From contig NZ_WJBU01000001.1 in the NCBI RefSeq assembly GCF_009646335.1, forward strand, positions 186,001 to 250,000: a stretch of DNA of 64,000 nt, written 5' to 3'. Of the stretch, positions 1 through 9,895 are shown one piece after another. The DNA comes from Caenimonas koreensis DSM 17982 (lineage in GTDB: Bacteria; Pseudomonadota; Gammaproteobacteria; Burkholderiales; Burkholderiaceae_C). The notes beneath the pieces were generated by a model. It searched no databases. It saw only the letters and a program-made list of their open reading frames with translations, and was not told the origin of the DNA. Made by a program: the position numbers and the translations under genes. Positions within the stretch are counted from its first letter, which is position 1. Each line of letters begins with the position of its first letter.

Positions 1-1719
1 AGCCTGGTGTTGCGTGGCCAGGCTTATCGCACGGGCCTGGGCGTGATCGGCAGCGGGCTCTTCTGGCTGGTGATTGCGCTGAGCGCGATGACGGCGTGGA
101 TGCTGATCGGCAACTGGCGCCACACCCGCCGGCGCATGCAGGCGCAGCAAGCCCTGGTCGCGGAAACCAACTTCCGCCGCGCGATGGAAAACTCGATGCT
201 CACGGGCATGCGGGCGCTGGATTTGCAGGGGCGCATCACGTACGTGAATGCCGCGTTCTGCCAGATGACGGGCTGGGCCGAATCAGAACTCGTGGGCCGC
301 ACACCGCCCTTTCCCTATTGGCCCGAAGACGACCGCGAACAGCTCGCAGCGCGGCTGGACGACGAACTGCAGGGCCGCACGACGTCGGGCGGCTTCCAGG
401 TGCGCGTCAAGCGCAAGGACGGCACGCTGTTCGATGCGCGCCTTTACGTGTCGCCCCTGATCGACGCCAAGAGCCACCAGACCGGATGGATGACGTCGAT
501 GACGGACATCACCGAGCCAAACCGCATTCGCGAGCAGCTCTCGGCCTCGTACGAGCGCTTCACCACCGTGCTGGAAGCGCTTGATGCCTCCGTGTCCGTC
601 GCACCGCTCGGCAGCGAGGAACTGCTGTTTGCCAACAAGCTGTACCGGCTGTGGTTCGGCGTGCAGACCGGTGGCCACTTGCAGATGGTTGCGCAGGCGG
701 GCGTGCCCGAGCATCCGCGCAACGACGAGTCGCTCGATGACGTCGACTCGCTGGTCGGCTTGCCCACCGGCACGCTGACGGCAGCGCAGTCCGAGAACGC
801 CGAAATTTTTGTGCCGGAGCTGGGCAAGTGGCTCGAAGTGCGCTCGCGCTACCTGAACTGGGTGGACGGGCGGCTCGCGCAGATGGTGATCGCCACCGAC
901 ATCACGCCGCGCCGTCACGCCGAAGAGCTCTCAGCCGCACAGGCTGAACGCGCGCAGTCCGCCAGCCGGTTGATCACCATGGGCGAGATGGCGTCGAGCG
1001 TGGCGCACGAGCTGAACCAGCCGCTCACGGCGATCAACAACTACTGCAATGGGCTCGTGTCGCGCATCAAGGGCAAGCAGATCAACGAAGCGGACTTGCT
1101 CGCGGCACTCGACAAGACGGCGCGGCAGGCACAGCGCGCGGGGCAGATCATCCAGCGCATTCGCTCGTTCGTGAAGCGCAGCGAGCCGAACCGCACGCTG
1201 TCGGATGTGAACACGATGGTGACCGAAGCCGTCGAGCTCGCCGGTATCGAGCTGCGCCGCCGCAATGTGCGCCTGTCGCACTACGTCGCCGCGCGCATTC
1301 CCAAGCTGATGGTCGACCCGATCCTGATCGAGCAGGTGCTCGTCAACCTGCTGAAGAACGCCGCCGAGTCGATCGAGCATGCGCAGCGGCCCGTGTCGCG
1401 GCGCAGTGTCGAACTGCGCGTGATCCCCACGCAGCTGGACGAGCAGCCCGTGATCGAATTTTCAGTGCTCGACACCGGTTCCGGGCTTGCGCCCGAAGTG
1501 ATGGAGCGCGTGTACGAGGCCTTCTTCACCACCAAGGTCGAGGGCATGGGCATCGGCCTGAATCTGTGCCGCACGATCGTCGAGTCGCACCAGGGGCGGA
1601 TGCAGGCGGAGAACATCTACAATGGCGCGGAGATCGCCGGGTGCCGTTTTTCCTTCTGGATACCGCTGTCGGGCGCTTCAAATTCGATAGCAAATAAAGA
1701 CGCTGGGGTTATTGCATGA
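1..1719 (+). CDS. PAS-domain sensor histidine kinase, DctS/FixL-like, partial at left edge
   Basis: Membrane sensor kinase, paired with the response regulator that follows. The frame is open from base 1, so the true start and probably a periplasmic sensor domain lie outside the window; numbering here starts at the GTG at base 7. A membrane segment at about residues 12-34 is followed by a short coiled linker, a PAS domain with PAC (about 55-170), a second PAS-like domain (about 180-300), a HisKA domain with phospho-acceptor H335 in VAHELNQPL, and a HATPase_c domain with N box and GIGLNLC G box. The order matches C4-dicarboxylate sensors of the DctS group and FixL-type kinases. The ligand cannot be read from the visible part. 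It overlaps the next gene by 4 bases (ATGA), so the pair is translationally coupled. Confidence 0.9.
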   Translation, partial: SLVLRGQAYRTGLGVIGSGLFWLVIALSAMTAWMLIGNWRHTRRRMQAQQALVAETNFRRAMENSMLTGMRALDLQGRITYVNAAFCQMTGWAESELVGRTPPFPYWPEDDREQLAARLDDELQGRTTSGGFQVRVKRKDGTLFDARLYVSPLIDAKSHQTGWMTSMTDITEPNRIREQLSASYERFTTVLEALDASVSVAPLGSEELLFANKLYRLWFGVQTGGHLQMVAQAGVPEHPRNDESLDDVDSLVGLPTGTLTAAQSENAEIFVPELGKWLEVRSRYLNWVDGRLAQMVIATDITPRRHAEELSAAQAERAQSASRLITMGEMASSVAHELNQPLTAINNYCNGLVSRIKGKQINEADLLAALDKTARQAQRAGQIIQRIRSFVKRSEPNRTLSDVNTMVTEAVELAGIELRRRNVRLSHYVAARIPKLMVDPILIEQVLVNLLKNAAESIEHAQRPVSRRSVELRVIPTQLDEQPVIEFSVLDTGSGLAPEVMERVYEAFFTTKVEGMGIGLNLCRTIVESHQGRMQAENIYNGAEIAGCRFSFWIPLSGASNSIANKDAGVIA

Positions 1720-2342
1720 GTCTTATTCCGAAGAAGGGCACGGTTTACGTTGTCGACGACGACGAGGCCGTGCGCGATTCGCTCCAGTGGTTGCTCGAAG
1801 GCAAGGACTACCGCGTCCGCTGCTTCGATTCCGCCGAGTCATTTCTCTCCCGCTACGACCCGCGTGAAGTCGCCTGCCTCATCGTCGACATCCGCATGGG
1901 CGGCATGACGGGGCTGGAGCTGCAAGACCGCCTGATCGAGCGCAAGTCACCACTGCCCATCGTCTTCATCACCGGCCACGGCGACGTGCCGATGGCCGTG
2001 AACACGATGAAGAAAGGCGCCATGGATTTCATCCAGAAGCCCTTCAAGGAAGACGAGCTGGTGAGCCTGGTCGAGCGCATGCTCGAACACGCCAAGGACG
2101 CCTTCGCCGACTACCAGAGCGCCGCCAGCCGCGACGCCCTGCTCTCCAAACTCACCTCGCGTGAGGCGCAAGTGCTCGAACGCATCGTGGCTGGCCGGCT
2201 GAACAAGCAGATCGCCGATGACCTGGGCATCAGCATCAAGACGGTGGAGGCGCACCGCGCCAACATCATGGAAAAGCTCAACGCGAACACCGTGGCTGAC
2301 CTGCTCAAGATCGCCCTCGGCCAGAACGCGCCAAAAACCTGA
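1716..2342 (+). CDS. FixJ/DctR-family response regulator
   Basis: A 208-residue two-domain transcription factor. The receiver domain (residues about 9-125) has the acidic pocket VVDDDE and phospho-acceptor D58 in LIVDIRM, with the conserved Lys in FIQKPF. A LuxR-type helix-turn-helix fills about 145-205 (LTSREAQVL, then [19 protein letters not shown]). It starts inside the stop codon of the upstream kinase (ATGA), so it is the cognate regulator. FixJ-type regulators activate transcription as phosphorylated dimers. The likely targets, such as dicarboxylate uptake genes, are not in this window. It overlaps folD by one base (TGATG). Confidence 0.92.
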   Translation: MSLIPKKGTVYVVDDDEAVRDSLQWLLEGKDYRVRCFDSAESFLSRYDPREVACLIVDIRMGGMTGLELQDRLIERKSPLPIVFITGHGDVPMAVNTMKKGAMDFIQKPFKEDELVSLVERMLEHAKDAFADYQSAASRDALLSKLTSREAQVLERIVAGRLNKQIADDLGISIKTVEAHRANIMEKLNANTVADLLKIALGQNAPKT

Positions 2343-3199
2343 TGACCGCGCACATCATTGACGGCAACGCGCTTGCCGCGAAAATCCGCGCCGAAGTTTC
2401 GGGCCGCACTGCAGCGCTGAAGGCTCGCGGCATCCAGCCCGCGTTGTCGATCATCCTCGTGGGCGAAGACCCGGCAAGCCAGGTCTACACGAAGCACAAG
2501 GTCAACGACAGCACCGAGACGGGCCTGGCCGCAACGCTGGAGCGCTACCCCGCCGACATGACCGAAGCCGCGCTGGTCAAGCGCATCCACGAACTGAATC
2601 AGGACCCGGCCGTGCACGGCATCCTCGTGCAGCTGCCCCTGCCCAAGCACCTCGACGCACAAAAGGTGATCGAAACCATCTCGCCCGCGAAAGACGTCGA
2701 TGGCTTCCACGTCGCAAGCGCCGGCGCGCTGATGGTGGGCCGCCCCGGCTTTTGGCCCTGCACGCCGTACGGCTGCATGAAGATGCTCGAATCGATCGGC
2801 TATGACCTGCGCGGCAAGAACGCCGTGGTCATCGGCCGCAGCAATATCGTCGGCAAGCCCATGGCGATGATGCTGCTCGCGAAAGACGCCACAGTCACCA
2901 TTTGCCACAGCCGCACGCGCGATCTCAAGTCGTTCACGCTCAATGCCGATGTCGTGGTTGCCGCCGTCGGCAAGCGCAATGTGCTGACGGCCGATATGGT
3001 CAAGCCGGGCGCCGTCGTGATCGACGTCGGCATGAACCGCAACGACGAAGGCAAGCTCTGCGGTGACGTGGATTTTGCGGGCGTGTCGCAAGTGGCGGGC
3101 TGGATCACGCCTGTGCCGGGAGGCGTCGGGCCCATGACGCGTGCCATGCTGCTCGCCAATACGCTGGAAGCTGCCGAGACAGCCACTGCCGGCCAGTGA
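2342..3199 (+). CDS. folD: Bifunctional methylenetetrahydrofolate dehydrogenase / cyclohydrolase
   Basis: Cytosolic enzyme that interconverts 5,10-methylene-THF, methenyl-THF and 10-formyl-THF, feeding one-carbon units to purine and formyl-Met synthesis. At 285 residues it has the usual length. The active-site Y49-xxx-K53 is present in SQVYTKHK, the ILVQLPLP motif lies near 95-102, the NADP-binding loop is GRSNIVGKP (about 166-174), and the C-terminal signature is [10 protein letters not shown]. The ATG overlaps the regulator stop by one base, so folD appears co-transcribed with the two-component genes, although the functions are unrelated. Confidence 0.97.
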   Translation: MTAHIIDGNALAAKIRAEVSGRTAALKARGIQPALSIILVGEDPASQVYTKHKVNDSTETGLAATLERYPADMTEAALVKRIHELNQDPAVHGILVQLPLPKHLDAQKVIETISPAKDVDGFHVASAGALMVGRPGFWPCTPYGCMKMLESIGYDLRGKNAVVIGRSNIVGKPMAMMLLAKDATVTICHSRTRDLKSFTLNADVVVAAVGKRNVLTADMVKPGAVVIDVGMNRNDEGKLCGDVDFAGVSQVAGWITPVPGGVGPMTRAMLLANTLEAAETATAGQ

Positions 3200-3240
3200 A
3201 GCGCCATTGAAATCGGCTCGCATGACGCAAAATAAGCGTC

Positions 3241-5289
3241 ATGAGCAATCCCCTTCTCGACTTCACCGGCCTCACCGCCTTCGACCAGATCCAGCCGGCT
3301 GATGTAGCCCCTGCGATCGACACACTGCTCGCCGATGCGAATGCAGCGCTCGAGAAGGTGACGCAACCCGACTTCCCCGCCCGCTGGAGCGACATCGCCA
3401 GGGTGCTCGACGTGTCCACCGAGCGCCTCGGCCGTTCCTGGAGCGTCGTGAGCCACCTCAACGGTGTTGCCGATACACCCGAGCTGCGAGCGGCCTACAA
3501 CGAAGCGCTGCCTAAAGTCACCGAGTTCTGGACGCGCCTTGGCAGTGATGAGCGGCTCTACGCCAAGTACAAGGCGATCGATCCGGCAACACTCAACGCC
3601 GAGCAGCTGCAAGCCCACAAGAACGCGATCCGCAATTTCGTCCTCGGCGGTGCAGAGCTGCAGGGCGCCGCCAAAGAACGGTTCGCCGCGATCCAGGAAA
3701 AGTCGGCTGCACTGGCTCAAAAGTTCAGCGAGAACGCGCTCGACGCGACGGACGCCTATGCCTACTACGCCACACAGGCAGAGATGGCCGGCGTGCCCGA
3801 CGACGTCGTGCAAAGCGCCCGCGCTGCCGCCCAGGCGGACGGCAAGGAAGGCTACAAGCTCACGCTGAAGATGCCCGTGTACCTGCCGGTGATGCAGTTT
3901 GCGCACAGCAGCCCCCTGCGCGAGCGCATGTACCGCGCCTACGTCACGCGCGCCAGCGACCAGGGTGATCCGAAGTTCGACAGCACGGCCGTCATCCAGG
4001 AGATCCTGCAGCTGCGAAAGGAAGAAGCACAACTGCTGGGCTACAACAATTTCGGCGAAGTGTCGGTCGTGCCGAAGATGGCGGATTCACCCAAAGAGGT
4101 CATCACCTTCCTGCGTGACCTCGCCAGCCGCGCCAGGCCCTATGCCGAAAAAGACCTGGCGGACATGCGCGCGTTCGCTGCAGACAAGCTCAACCTGAAA
4201 GACCCGCAAGCCTGGGACTGGCCGTACATCGGCGAGAAGCTCAAGGAAGACCGCTATGCGTTCAGCGAGCAGGAGGTCAAGGAATACTTCACTGCGCCCA
4301 AGGTGCTGGCGGGCTTGTTCAAGATCATCGAGACACTGTTTGAAGTCACGCTGCGCCGCGACACGGCGCCGGTGTGGACGCAAGGCGTGGAGTTCTACCG
4401 CATCGAGCGGTCGGCGCAGGGCGGCAGCCAAGGCTCGGCGCCCGAGCTCGTCGGCCAGTTCTACCTCGACACCACGGCGCGCACCGGCAAGCGTGGCGGC
4501 GCGTGGATGGACGACGCCCGCTCACGCTGGCTGCGACCGGACAACGGGCAGCTGCAAACGCCCATCGCCTATCTCGTCTGCAATTTCGCGCAGGCCGTCG
4601 AAGGCAAGCCGGCCCTGCTCACGCACGACGACGTGATCACCCTCTTCCACGAATTCGGCCACGGCTTGCAGCACATGCTCACGCGCGTGAACGAACGCGA
4701 TGTGTCCGGTATCAGCGGCGTGGAGTGGGATGCCGTCGAGCTGCCCAGCCAGTTCATGGAGAACTTCTGCTGGGAGTGGGATGTGCTCAAGCACATGACC
4801 TCGCACGTCGATACTGGCGCGCCGCTGCCGCGCGAGCTGTTCGACAAAATGCTGGCGGCCAAGAACTTCCAGAGCGGGCTGGGCACGCTGCGGCAGATCG
4901 AGTTCGGCCTGTTCGACATGCTCATGCACACCGAGCACGACCCCGCGCGGGACTTCATGCCGCTGCTCGCGCAAGTGCGCGAGGAAGTGTCCGTGATCAA
5001 GCCGCCGGCTTTCAGCCGAACGGCACACACGTTCAGTCACATTTTTGCAGGTGGTTACGCGGCCGGCTACTACAGCTACAAGTGGGCTGAGGTATTGAGT
5101 GCTGATGCTTACGCCGCATTCGAAGAGACAGCGGGTAAAAATGGGTTGCCCAGCATCGAAACGGGTAGAAAATACCGCGAGGCCATCCTGGAGAGCGGCG
5201 GCAGCCGTCCTGCAATGGAGTCGTTCAAGGCGTTCCGTGGCCGTGAACCCACGCTGGACGCCTTGCTGCGACACCAGGGCATGGCCTGA
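3241..5289 (+). CDS. prlC: M3-family oligopeptidase (oligopeptidase A)
   Basis: Cytosolic zinc metallopeptidase of the thimet oligopeptidase family, which degrades short peptides such as cleaved signal peptides. The protein is 682 residues, normal for PrlC/OpdA. The zinc site HEFGH is at residues 470-474, and the third ligand Glu falls in the helix about 25 residues later, in GVEWDAVELPSQ. The C-terminal region carries HIFAGGYAAGYYSYKW, the family's substrate-binding tyrosine loop. The ATG follows 41 bases after folD and may belong to the same transcript. Confidence 0.95.
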   Translation: MSNPLLDFTGLTAFDQIQPADVAPAIDTLLADANAALEKVTQPDFPARWSDIARVLDVSTERLGRSWSVVSHLNGVADTPELRAAYNEALPKVTEFWTRLGSDERLYAKYKAIDPATLNAEQLQAHKNAIRNFVLGGAELQGAAKERFAAIQEKSAALAQKFSENALDATDAYAYYATQAEMAGVPDDVVQSARAAAQADGKEGYKLTLKMPVYLPVMQFAHSSPLRERMYRAYVTRASDQGDPKFDSTAVIQEILQLRKEEAQLLGYNNFGEVSVVPKMADSPKEVITFLRDLASRARPYAEKDLADMRAFAADKLNLKDPQAWDWPYIGEKLKEDRYAFSEQEVKEYFTAPKVLAGLFKIIETLFEVTLRRDTAPVWTQGVEFYRIERSAQGGSQGSAPELVGQFYLDTTARTGKRGGAWMDDARSRWLRPDNGQLQTPIAYLVCNFAQAVEGKPALLTHDDVITLFHEFGHGLQHMLTRVNERDVSGISGVEWDAVELPSQFMENFCWEWDVLKHMTSHVDTGAPLPRELFDKMLAAKNFQSGLGTLRQIEFGLFDMLMHTEHDPARDFMPLLAQVREEVSVIKPPAFSRTAHTFSHIFAGGYAAGYYSYKWAEVLSADAYAAFEETAGKNGLPSIETGRKYREAILESGGSRPAMESFKAFRGREPTLDALLRHQGMA

Positions 5290-5321
5290 AGTAACCACAA
5301 AGACACGGAGTCAGGAAAAGT

Positions 5322-5978
5322 ATGTCGACTGCGCGCCAACTGCTCGCTACGGGCCTCATGGGTTTGCTCGGGGTGACCGCCTTCATCGGCGGCGACGCAT
5401 CCGCGCAACAGATCTACCGCATCATCGGGCCCGATGGCAAGGTCACTTTTTCTGATCAGCCGCCGGCTGCAGTCGTGCCCGGCAAGAGCGCATCCTCGAC
5501 CTCCGTGCGCAGCTCAGCCGGCTCGGATGGACCCGCGCTTGCTGTCGAGCTGCGCAATGCGATGAGCCGCTTCCCTGTCACGATGTACACCGGCGCGAAC
5601 TGCGACCCCTGCAGCAGGGGCCGCACCAGCCTCTCGGCCCGCGGCATTCCGTTCAGCGAAAAGACAGTGACCACCGTTGAAGACCTGGACGCGCTCAAGC
5701 GCCTGCAAGGCGGCTCTGCGGCACTGCCGTTGCTCACGATCGGCGGCCAGCAGCTCAAGGGCTTCAACGAGTCGGAATGGAACGACTTCCTCGACGCAGC
5801 GGGCTACCCCAAGACGTCAATGCTGCCACCCAACTACCGGCAGGCGCCTGCCGGGCCGGTCGTCGCCGTGCAGGCACCGGCAACGCCAGCTTCTGCGCCG
5901 GCGGCGCAAGCGGCCGCACCCGGCGCTGCGCCGCGCGCACCTGCAGCCGCAGAAAATCCTGCGGGCATTCGCTTCTAG
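5322..5978 (+). CDS. Secreted DUF4124/glutaredoxin-like protein
   Basis: A 218-residue predicted periplasmic protein. A signal peptide occupies about residues 1-28, ending DASAQQ. It is followed by a DUF4124-type strand (IYRIIGPDGKVTFSDQPP), then a glutaredoxin/thioredoxin-like fold at about 82-168 with the CDPC redox motif and a cis-Pro in ALPLLTI. The last 50 residues are Ala/Pro rich and likely unstructured. This suggests a thiol-disulfide role in the periplasm, but the partner is unknown. It lies 32 bases after prlC and converges on rpiA 16 bases away. Confidence 0.85.
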   Translation: MSTARQLLATGLMGLLGVTAFIGGDASAQQIYRIIGPDGKVTFSDQPPAAVVPGKSASSTSVRSSAGSDGPALAVELRNAMSRFPVTMYTGANCDPCSRGRTSLSARGIPFSEKTVTTVEDLDALKRLQGGSAALPLLTIGGQQLKGFNESEWNDFLDAAGYPKTSMLPPNYRQAPAGPVVAVQAPATPASAPAAQAAAPGAAPRAPAAAENPAGIRF

Positions 5979-5994
5979 GCGCGCCTGGGCGCTA

Positions 5995-6666
5995 TCAGAA
6001 CGTCAGCGTCTTGACGCCGCTGGGTGTGCCCAGCAGGCACACGGCGGCCTTCTGGTGTGCGAAGACGCCCACCGTGACCACCCCCGGCCACTGGTTCACT
6101 TCAGACTCGAAAGCCAGCGGGTCCTTGATGGCCAGCCCGGACACATCGAGGATGCACTGCCCGTTGTCCGTCACGAGCGGCACGCCGTCTTTCATGCGCA
6201 CTTTTGCAGTGCCGCCCATTGCCGCGAACTGACGCTCGATGCGACGCGCCGCCATCGGGATCACTTCGACCGGCACCGGGAAGGCGCCGAGCGTCGTGAC
6301 CAGCTTCGACTCATCGGCGATGCAGATGAAGCGCGTGGATTGCGCCGCGACGATCTTCTCGCGCGTCAGCGCTGCGCCGCCGCCCTTGATCATGTGGCCC
6401 GCAGGATCAATCTCGTCGGCGCCGTCGATGTACACGGAAATCTGGTCGACGTCGTTCGCATCGAAGACGCGGATATGAAGTGCCTGCAACCTCGCCGTCG
6501 AAGCGACTGAACTCGATACGGCGCCTGCAATCCGGTCCTTCATCGAGGCCAGTGCATCAATGAACTTGTTGACCGTGGAGCCGGTGCCGACACCGACAAT
6601 CTCGCCGGGCACCACATACTGCAATGCCGCCTGGCCGACGAGCGCCTTCAATTCATCTTGATTCAT
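5995..6666 (-). CDS. rpiA: Ribose-5-phosphate isomerase A
   Basis: Cytosolic enzyme of the non-oxidative pentose phosphate pathway, interconverting ribose-5-phosphate and ribulose-5-phosphate. The 223 residues cover the whole family. Visible motifs are the phosphate-binding GVGTGSTVN near the N terminus, DGADEID (catalytic Asp region), [11 protein letters not shown] and the C-terminal GVVTVGVFA. It is divergent from pyrD with only 34 bases between the start codons, so the two promoters must overlap. Confidence 0.97.
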   Translation of the reverse strand: MNQDELKALVGQAALQYVVPGEIVGVGTGSTVNKFIDALASMKDRIAGAVSSSVASTARLQALHIRVFDANDVDQISVYIDGADEIDPAGHMIKGGGAALTREKIVAAQSTRFICIADESKLVTTLGAFPVPVEVIPMAARRIERQFAAMGGTAKVRMKDGVPLVTDNGQCILDVSGLAIKDPLAFESEVNQWPGVVTVGVFAHQKAAVCLLGTPSGVKTLTF

Positions 6667-6700
6667 TTGTCACAATCCATTCGTTGCCCCGGATTATCCA

Positions 6701-7762
6701 ATGTCACTGCTGCCCTACTCGCTCGCCCGCCCCTTCCTCTTCGGCCTGGACCCGGAAACCGCGCATGAACTGACGATGCACTCGCTGGCGCGCCTTCAAG
6801 GCACGCCGCTGCGGCTTGCGTATGCGAGCGGCATGGTCGACGACCCTGTGACGCTGGCGGGCCTGACGTTCCCGAATCGCGTGGGCCTGGCCGCAGGGCT
6901 GGACAAGAACGCACGCTGCATCGATGGCCTGGGCGCCATGGGCTTCGGCTTTGTGGAAGTCGGCACCGTCACACCGAAGGCGCAGCCCGGAAATCCGAAG
7001 CCGCGCATGTTCCGGCTGGTGCAGGCCAACGCGCTGATCAACCGCCTGGGTTTCAACAACGACGGCCTCGACGCCTTCATCACGAACGTCAAGCGCTCGA
7101 CCTTCCGCTCCAAGGGCCGCATCCTCGGCCTGAACATCGGCAAGAACGCGACGACACCGATCGAGAGCGCGACATCCGATTATCTGATCTGCCTGGAAGG
7201 CGTCTATCCGCACGCGGACTACGTGACGGTCAATATCTCCAGCCCCAACACCGCCAACCTGCGCGCGCTGCAAAGCGACGCGGCGATCGATGGGCTGCTT
7301 GGCGCTATCGCAGACAAGCGCGAAAAGCTCGCCAGGCAACATGGCCGGCGCGTGCCGATCTTCGTGAAAATCGCGCCCGACCTCGACGAGGCGCAAGTGC
7401 AGGTCATCGCCGCGGCGCTCAAGAAGCACGGCATGGATGGCGTTGTCGCAACGAACACCACGATCAACCGCGAGGCCGTCAAAGGCATGCCGCATGCCGA
7501 AGAAGCAGGTGGCCTCAGCGGCGCGCCCGTGCTGGACGCGAGCAATCGCGTGATCGCACAACTGCGCGCCGCGCTCGGCAAGCGCTTTCCGATCATTGGC
7601 GTCGGCGGCGTGATGAGCGCGGATGATGCCGTGTCGAAAATTCGCGCCGGGGCCGACGTGGTGCAGATCTACACGGGCCTGATCTATCGCGGCCCTGCGC
7701 TCGTGAAGGAAGCAGCGCGCGCCATCAAGCGGCTGCACCTGCCTTGGAACGCTGGCGCCTGA
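6701..7762 (+). CDS. pyrD: Dihydroorotate dehydrogenase (quinone), class 2
   Basis: Membrane-associated flavoenzyme that oxidises dihydroorotate to orotate in pyrimidine synthesis and passes electrons to quinone. The 353-residue length and the N-terminal amphipathic helix region ([19 protein letters not shown]) are typical of class 2. FMN and substrate motifs are visible: [10 protein letters not shown], the [11 protein letters not shown] loop with the class 2 catalytic Ser, and [11 protein letters not shown]. It ends 12 bases before the convergent TonB receptor gene. Confidence 0.97.
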   Translation: MSLLPYSLARPFLFGLDPETAHELTMHSLARLQGTPLRLAYASGMVDDPVTLAGLTFPNRVGLAAGLDKNARCIDGLGAMGFGFVEVGTVTPKAQPGNPKPRMFRLVQANALINRLGFNNDGLDAFITNVKRSTFRSKGRILGLNIGKNATTPIESATSDYLICLEGVYPHADYVTVNISSPNTANLRALQSDAAIDGLLGAIADKREKLARQHGRRVPIFVKIAPDLDEAQVQVIAAALKKHGMDGVVATNTTINREAVKGMPHAEEAGGLSGAPVLDASNRVIAQLRAALGKRFPIIGVGGVMSADDAVSKIRAGADVVQIYTGLIYRGPALVKEAARAIKRLHLPWNAGA

Positions 7763-7774
7763 TTCCAGCGCGCG

Positions 7775-9895
7775 TCAGAAGTTGTAGCTGGCCGAAAGCT
7801 TCACCACCCAGGTGCGGCCGGGTGCAGGCTCGAAGAAGCGCGCGTTGCCTTCATTGACGATGACAGAGCCCACGTACCGGCGGTTGAACACGTTGTCGAT
7901 GCGTGCGGTTGCGGCGAGGCTCCATCGCTGCACGTCCAGCACATAGCCGCCGTTCAACGCAAAGGTCGTGAAGGCGGGAGCCGCTTGGGTATTCGCATCG
8001 TTCGCAAACACCTCACTGGACCGGCGTGCCTCGATGCCACCGCGCCATCCCTGATCGGGCTGCCACGCCAGCTCCGCCGCCGTTACCGAATGCGCCGTGC
8101 CGGGAATGCGGTTGCCCGCCGGGATCGGCAGCGCAGCCGCCGCGCATGGCGTGGAAGCGCAGGTGAGGAAGCCGTCGCGGTACGTCGCGTCGAGCCACGC
8201 CTGGGCGAACTGCACGCGCCATGCCCGGCCCAGCAACGCTGTCCAGGATGCTTCCACGCCGCGCCTGCGTGTGGCGCCTGCATTCTGGAATGTGCTGCGG
8301 CCGCCAACATTGGTCTGCGTGACAAGCTCGTTGGCCGTCGTCGTCTGGAAGGCCGTCGCATTCCATTCGGTGCGGACCGCATCGCCCCAGGCAGTGCGGC
8401 CTTTGACGCCCAGCTCCACGTTCGTGCTGTCTGAAGGCTTCAGCGTGAAGTTCAGGCCGGTCAGCCCGCCTGCGCGATACGCGAGTTCATTGAAAGTCGG
8501 CGTCTCAAAGCCGCGACCGGCAGAGGCGTACAGATGCACATCCGGCGACAGCGCGAACATCAGCGCGGCGACGGGCAATGTCGCGCCATAGCGCACGCCA
8601 CCACTGTCGTCGCCATTGGCGCCGGAGATGAAATGATCGCGCGAGCCGAACCGCACGCTGCTGTGCCGCACGCCGGCCGTCAGCGTCCAGCGGGGTGCGA
8701 GCTTCCAGACGAGTTGCGCATAGGGATCCACATTCGATACGCGGTTGTCTTCGTCGCGCCGTAGTGCGCCTTGAACCCCCAATGCGGCGCCCGCAAAATT
8801 CTGCCAACCCTGGCGGTGCTCGATGAGCATGTCGTAGGAAATGCCCGCGACCCATTCGATGTCGCCATGGGCCGTCGTGCGACGGGACGTCCAGCGCCAG
8901 TCGGTGCCCGCGTAGCGGCGGCCCAGCCCGATCACGCCGCCGGGGTGCAACACGTTCGCCTGCGTCGCGACCGGGATCGACTGGAACTGTGTGGTCGCGC
9001 GCTGGCCGGCGTACACCATCAAGCGCAAGCTCTGCCCTGCACCCAGGCTGCGATCGTGCACGACGCCGATCTGGTCTTGCTGCACCGTCTTGCGCGTGTC
9101 GAACTGCTGCGCCGCTGCGTCGACCTGTCTCGGCGCTGCTTCGAACTGCGCCCGCGTGAGGCCCAGCGGATCGTCGGCCCGCATTCGCAGGCTGTTTGCC
9201 ACCAGCGTCCATTCGCTGCCTTCACCGCGCTCGAAATCCAGCCGCCCATTCATCACGTCGCGCGACGCTTCACTGTGGTCGCGCCAGCCCTGGCTTTCAA
9301 AACGATTGGCGCTGATGGCATAGCGAAGGCCCGGCGTCGAGCCGCTCACGCGCACACCAGGGCGGCGCAAGCCATCGCTGCCGCTCGTGAACGTGGAAGC
9401 CGCCACAGGCGCGCCCTCGCCCTGCTGCGTGAACACCTGCACGACGCCACCGGACGAATTGCCGTACAGCACCGAAAACGGGCCACGCAGCACCTCGATG
9501 CGCGCAGCCGATGCGAGGTCGATGTGGGACAGCTGGCCCTGCCCATCGGGCATCGTCGCCGGAATGCCATCGACGTAGAGGCGCACGCCGCGCACACCGA
9601 AAGTCGACCGGGCACCGAAGCCGCGTATGGACAGCTGCAAGTCCTGCGCGTAGTTCTGGCGGTCACGCGCCGTGACGCCAGGGATCAGCCCTACGCTCTC
9701 CGACAGGTTGACCTCGGGCCGGCCTGCACCGCGAATTCGCTCGGTGCCGATCACATCGACGGCTGCAGGAACGTCGAACGGTGCCGCTTCTGTTCGCGTT
9801 GCCGTCACAGTCACTGGCTCCAGCGCTGCTGTCTGCGCCAGCGCCGGCGCCGGCAGCGCAAACGCCACCCAAGCCAGCATGCCGAGCTGCTTCAT
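7775..9895 (-). CDS. pqqU: TonB-dependent outer-membrane receptor, PqqU/YncD type
   Basis: A 706-residue outer-membrane transporter. The signal peptide ends at about A20; a TonB-box-like EPVTVTATRT is at 26-35, then a plug domain and a 22-strand-type barrel ending in Phe (SASYNF). The plug has NYAQDLQLSIRGFGARST and LYVDGIPATMPDGQGQ, and the barrel has RGFETPTFNEL, YVGSVIVNEGN and EPAPGR. From memory of Escherichia coli YncD (renamed PqqU, a pyrroloquinoline quinone importer), these segments match closely. PQQ as substrate is therefore inferred from family. The start overlaps the upstream FAD oxidoreductase by 4 bases (ATGA), so receptor and enzyme are coupled. Confidence 0.85.
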   Translation of the reverse strand: MKQLGMLAWVAFALPAPALAQTAALEPVTVTATRTEAAPFDVPAAVDVIGTERIRGAGRPEVNLSESVGLIPGVTARDRQNYAQDLQLSIRGFGARSTFGVRGVRLYVDGIPATMPDGQGQLSHIDLASAARIEVLRGPFSVLYGNSSGGVVQVFTQQGEGAPVAASTFTSGSDGLRRPGVRVSGSTPGLRYAISANRFESQGWRDHSEASRDVMNGRLDFERGEGSEWTLVANSLRMRADDPLGLTRAQFEAAPRQVDAAAQQFDTRKTVQQDQIGVVHDRSLGAGQSLRLMVYAGQRATTQFQSIPVATQANVLHPGGVIGLGRRYAGTDWRWTSRRTTAHGDIEWVAGISYDMLIEHRQGWQNFAGAALGVQGALRRDEDNRVSNVDPYAQLVWKLAPRWTLTAGVRHSSVRFGSRDHFISGANGDDSGGVRYGATLPVAALMFALSPDVHLYASAGRGFETPTFNELAYRAGGLTGLNFTLKPSDSTNVELGVKGRTAWGDAVRTEWNATAFQTTTANELVTQTNVGGRSTFQNAGATRRRGVEASWTALLGRAWRVQFAQAWLDATYRDGFLTCASTPCAAAALPIPAGNRIPGTAHSVTAAELAWQPDQGWRGGIEARRSSEVFANDANTQAAPAFTTFALNGGYVLDVQRWSLAATARIDNVFNRRYVGSVIVNEGNARFFEPAPGRTWVVKLSASYNF

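Noticed and set aside
2111..4032. Long minus-strand frames across folD and prlC
   Set aside because: They overlap well-supported plus-strand genes and carry only His/Arg/Ala-rich antisense composition.
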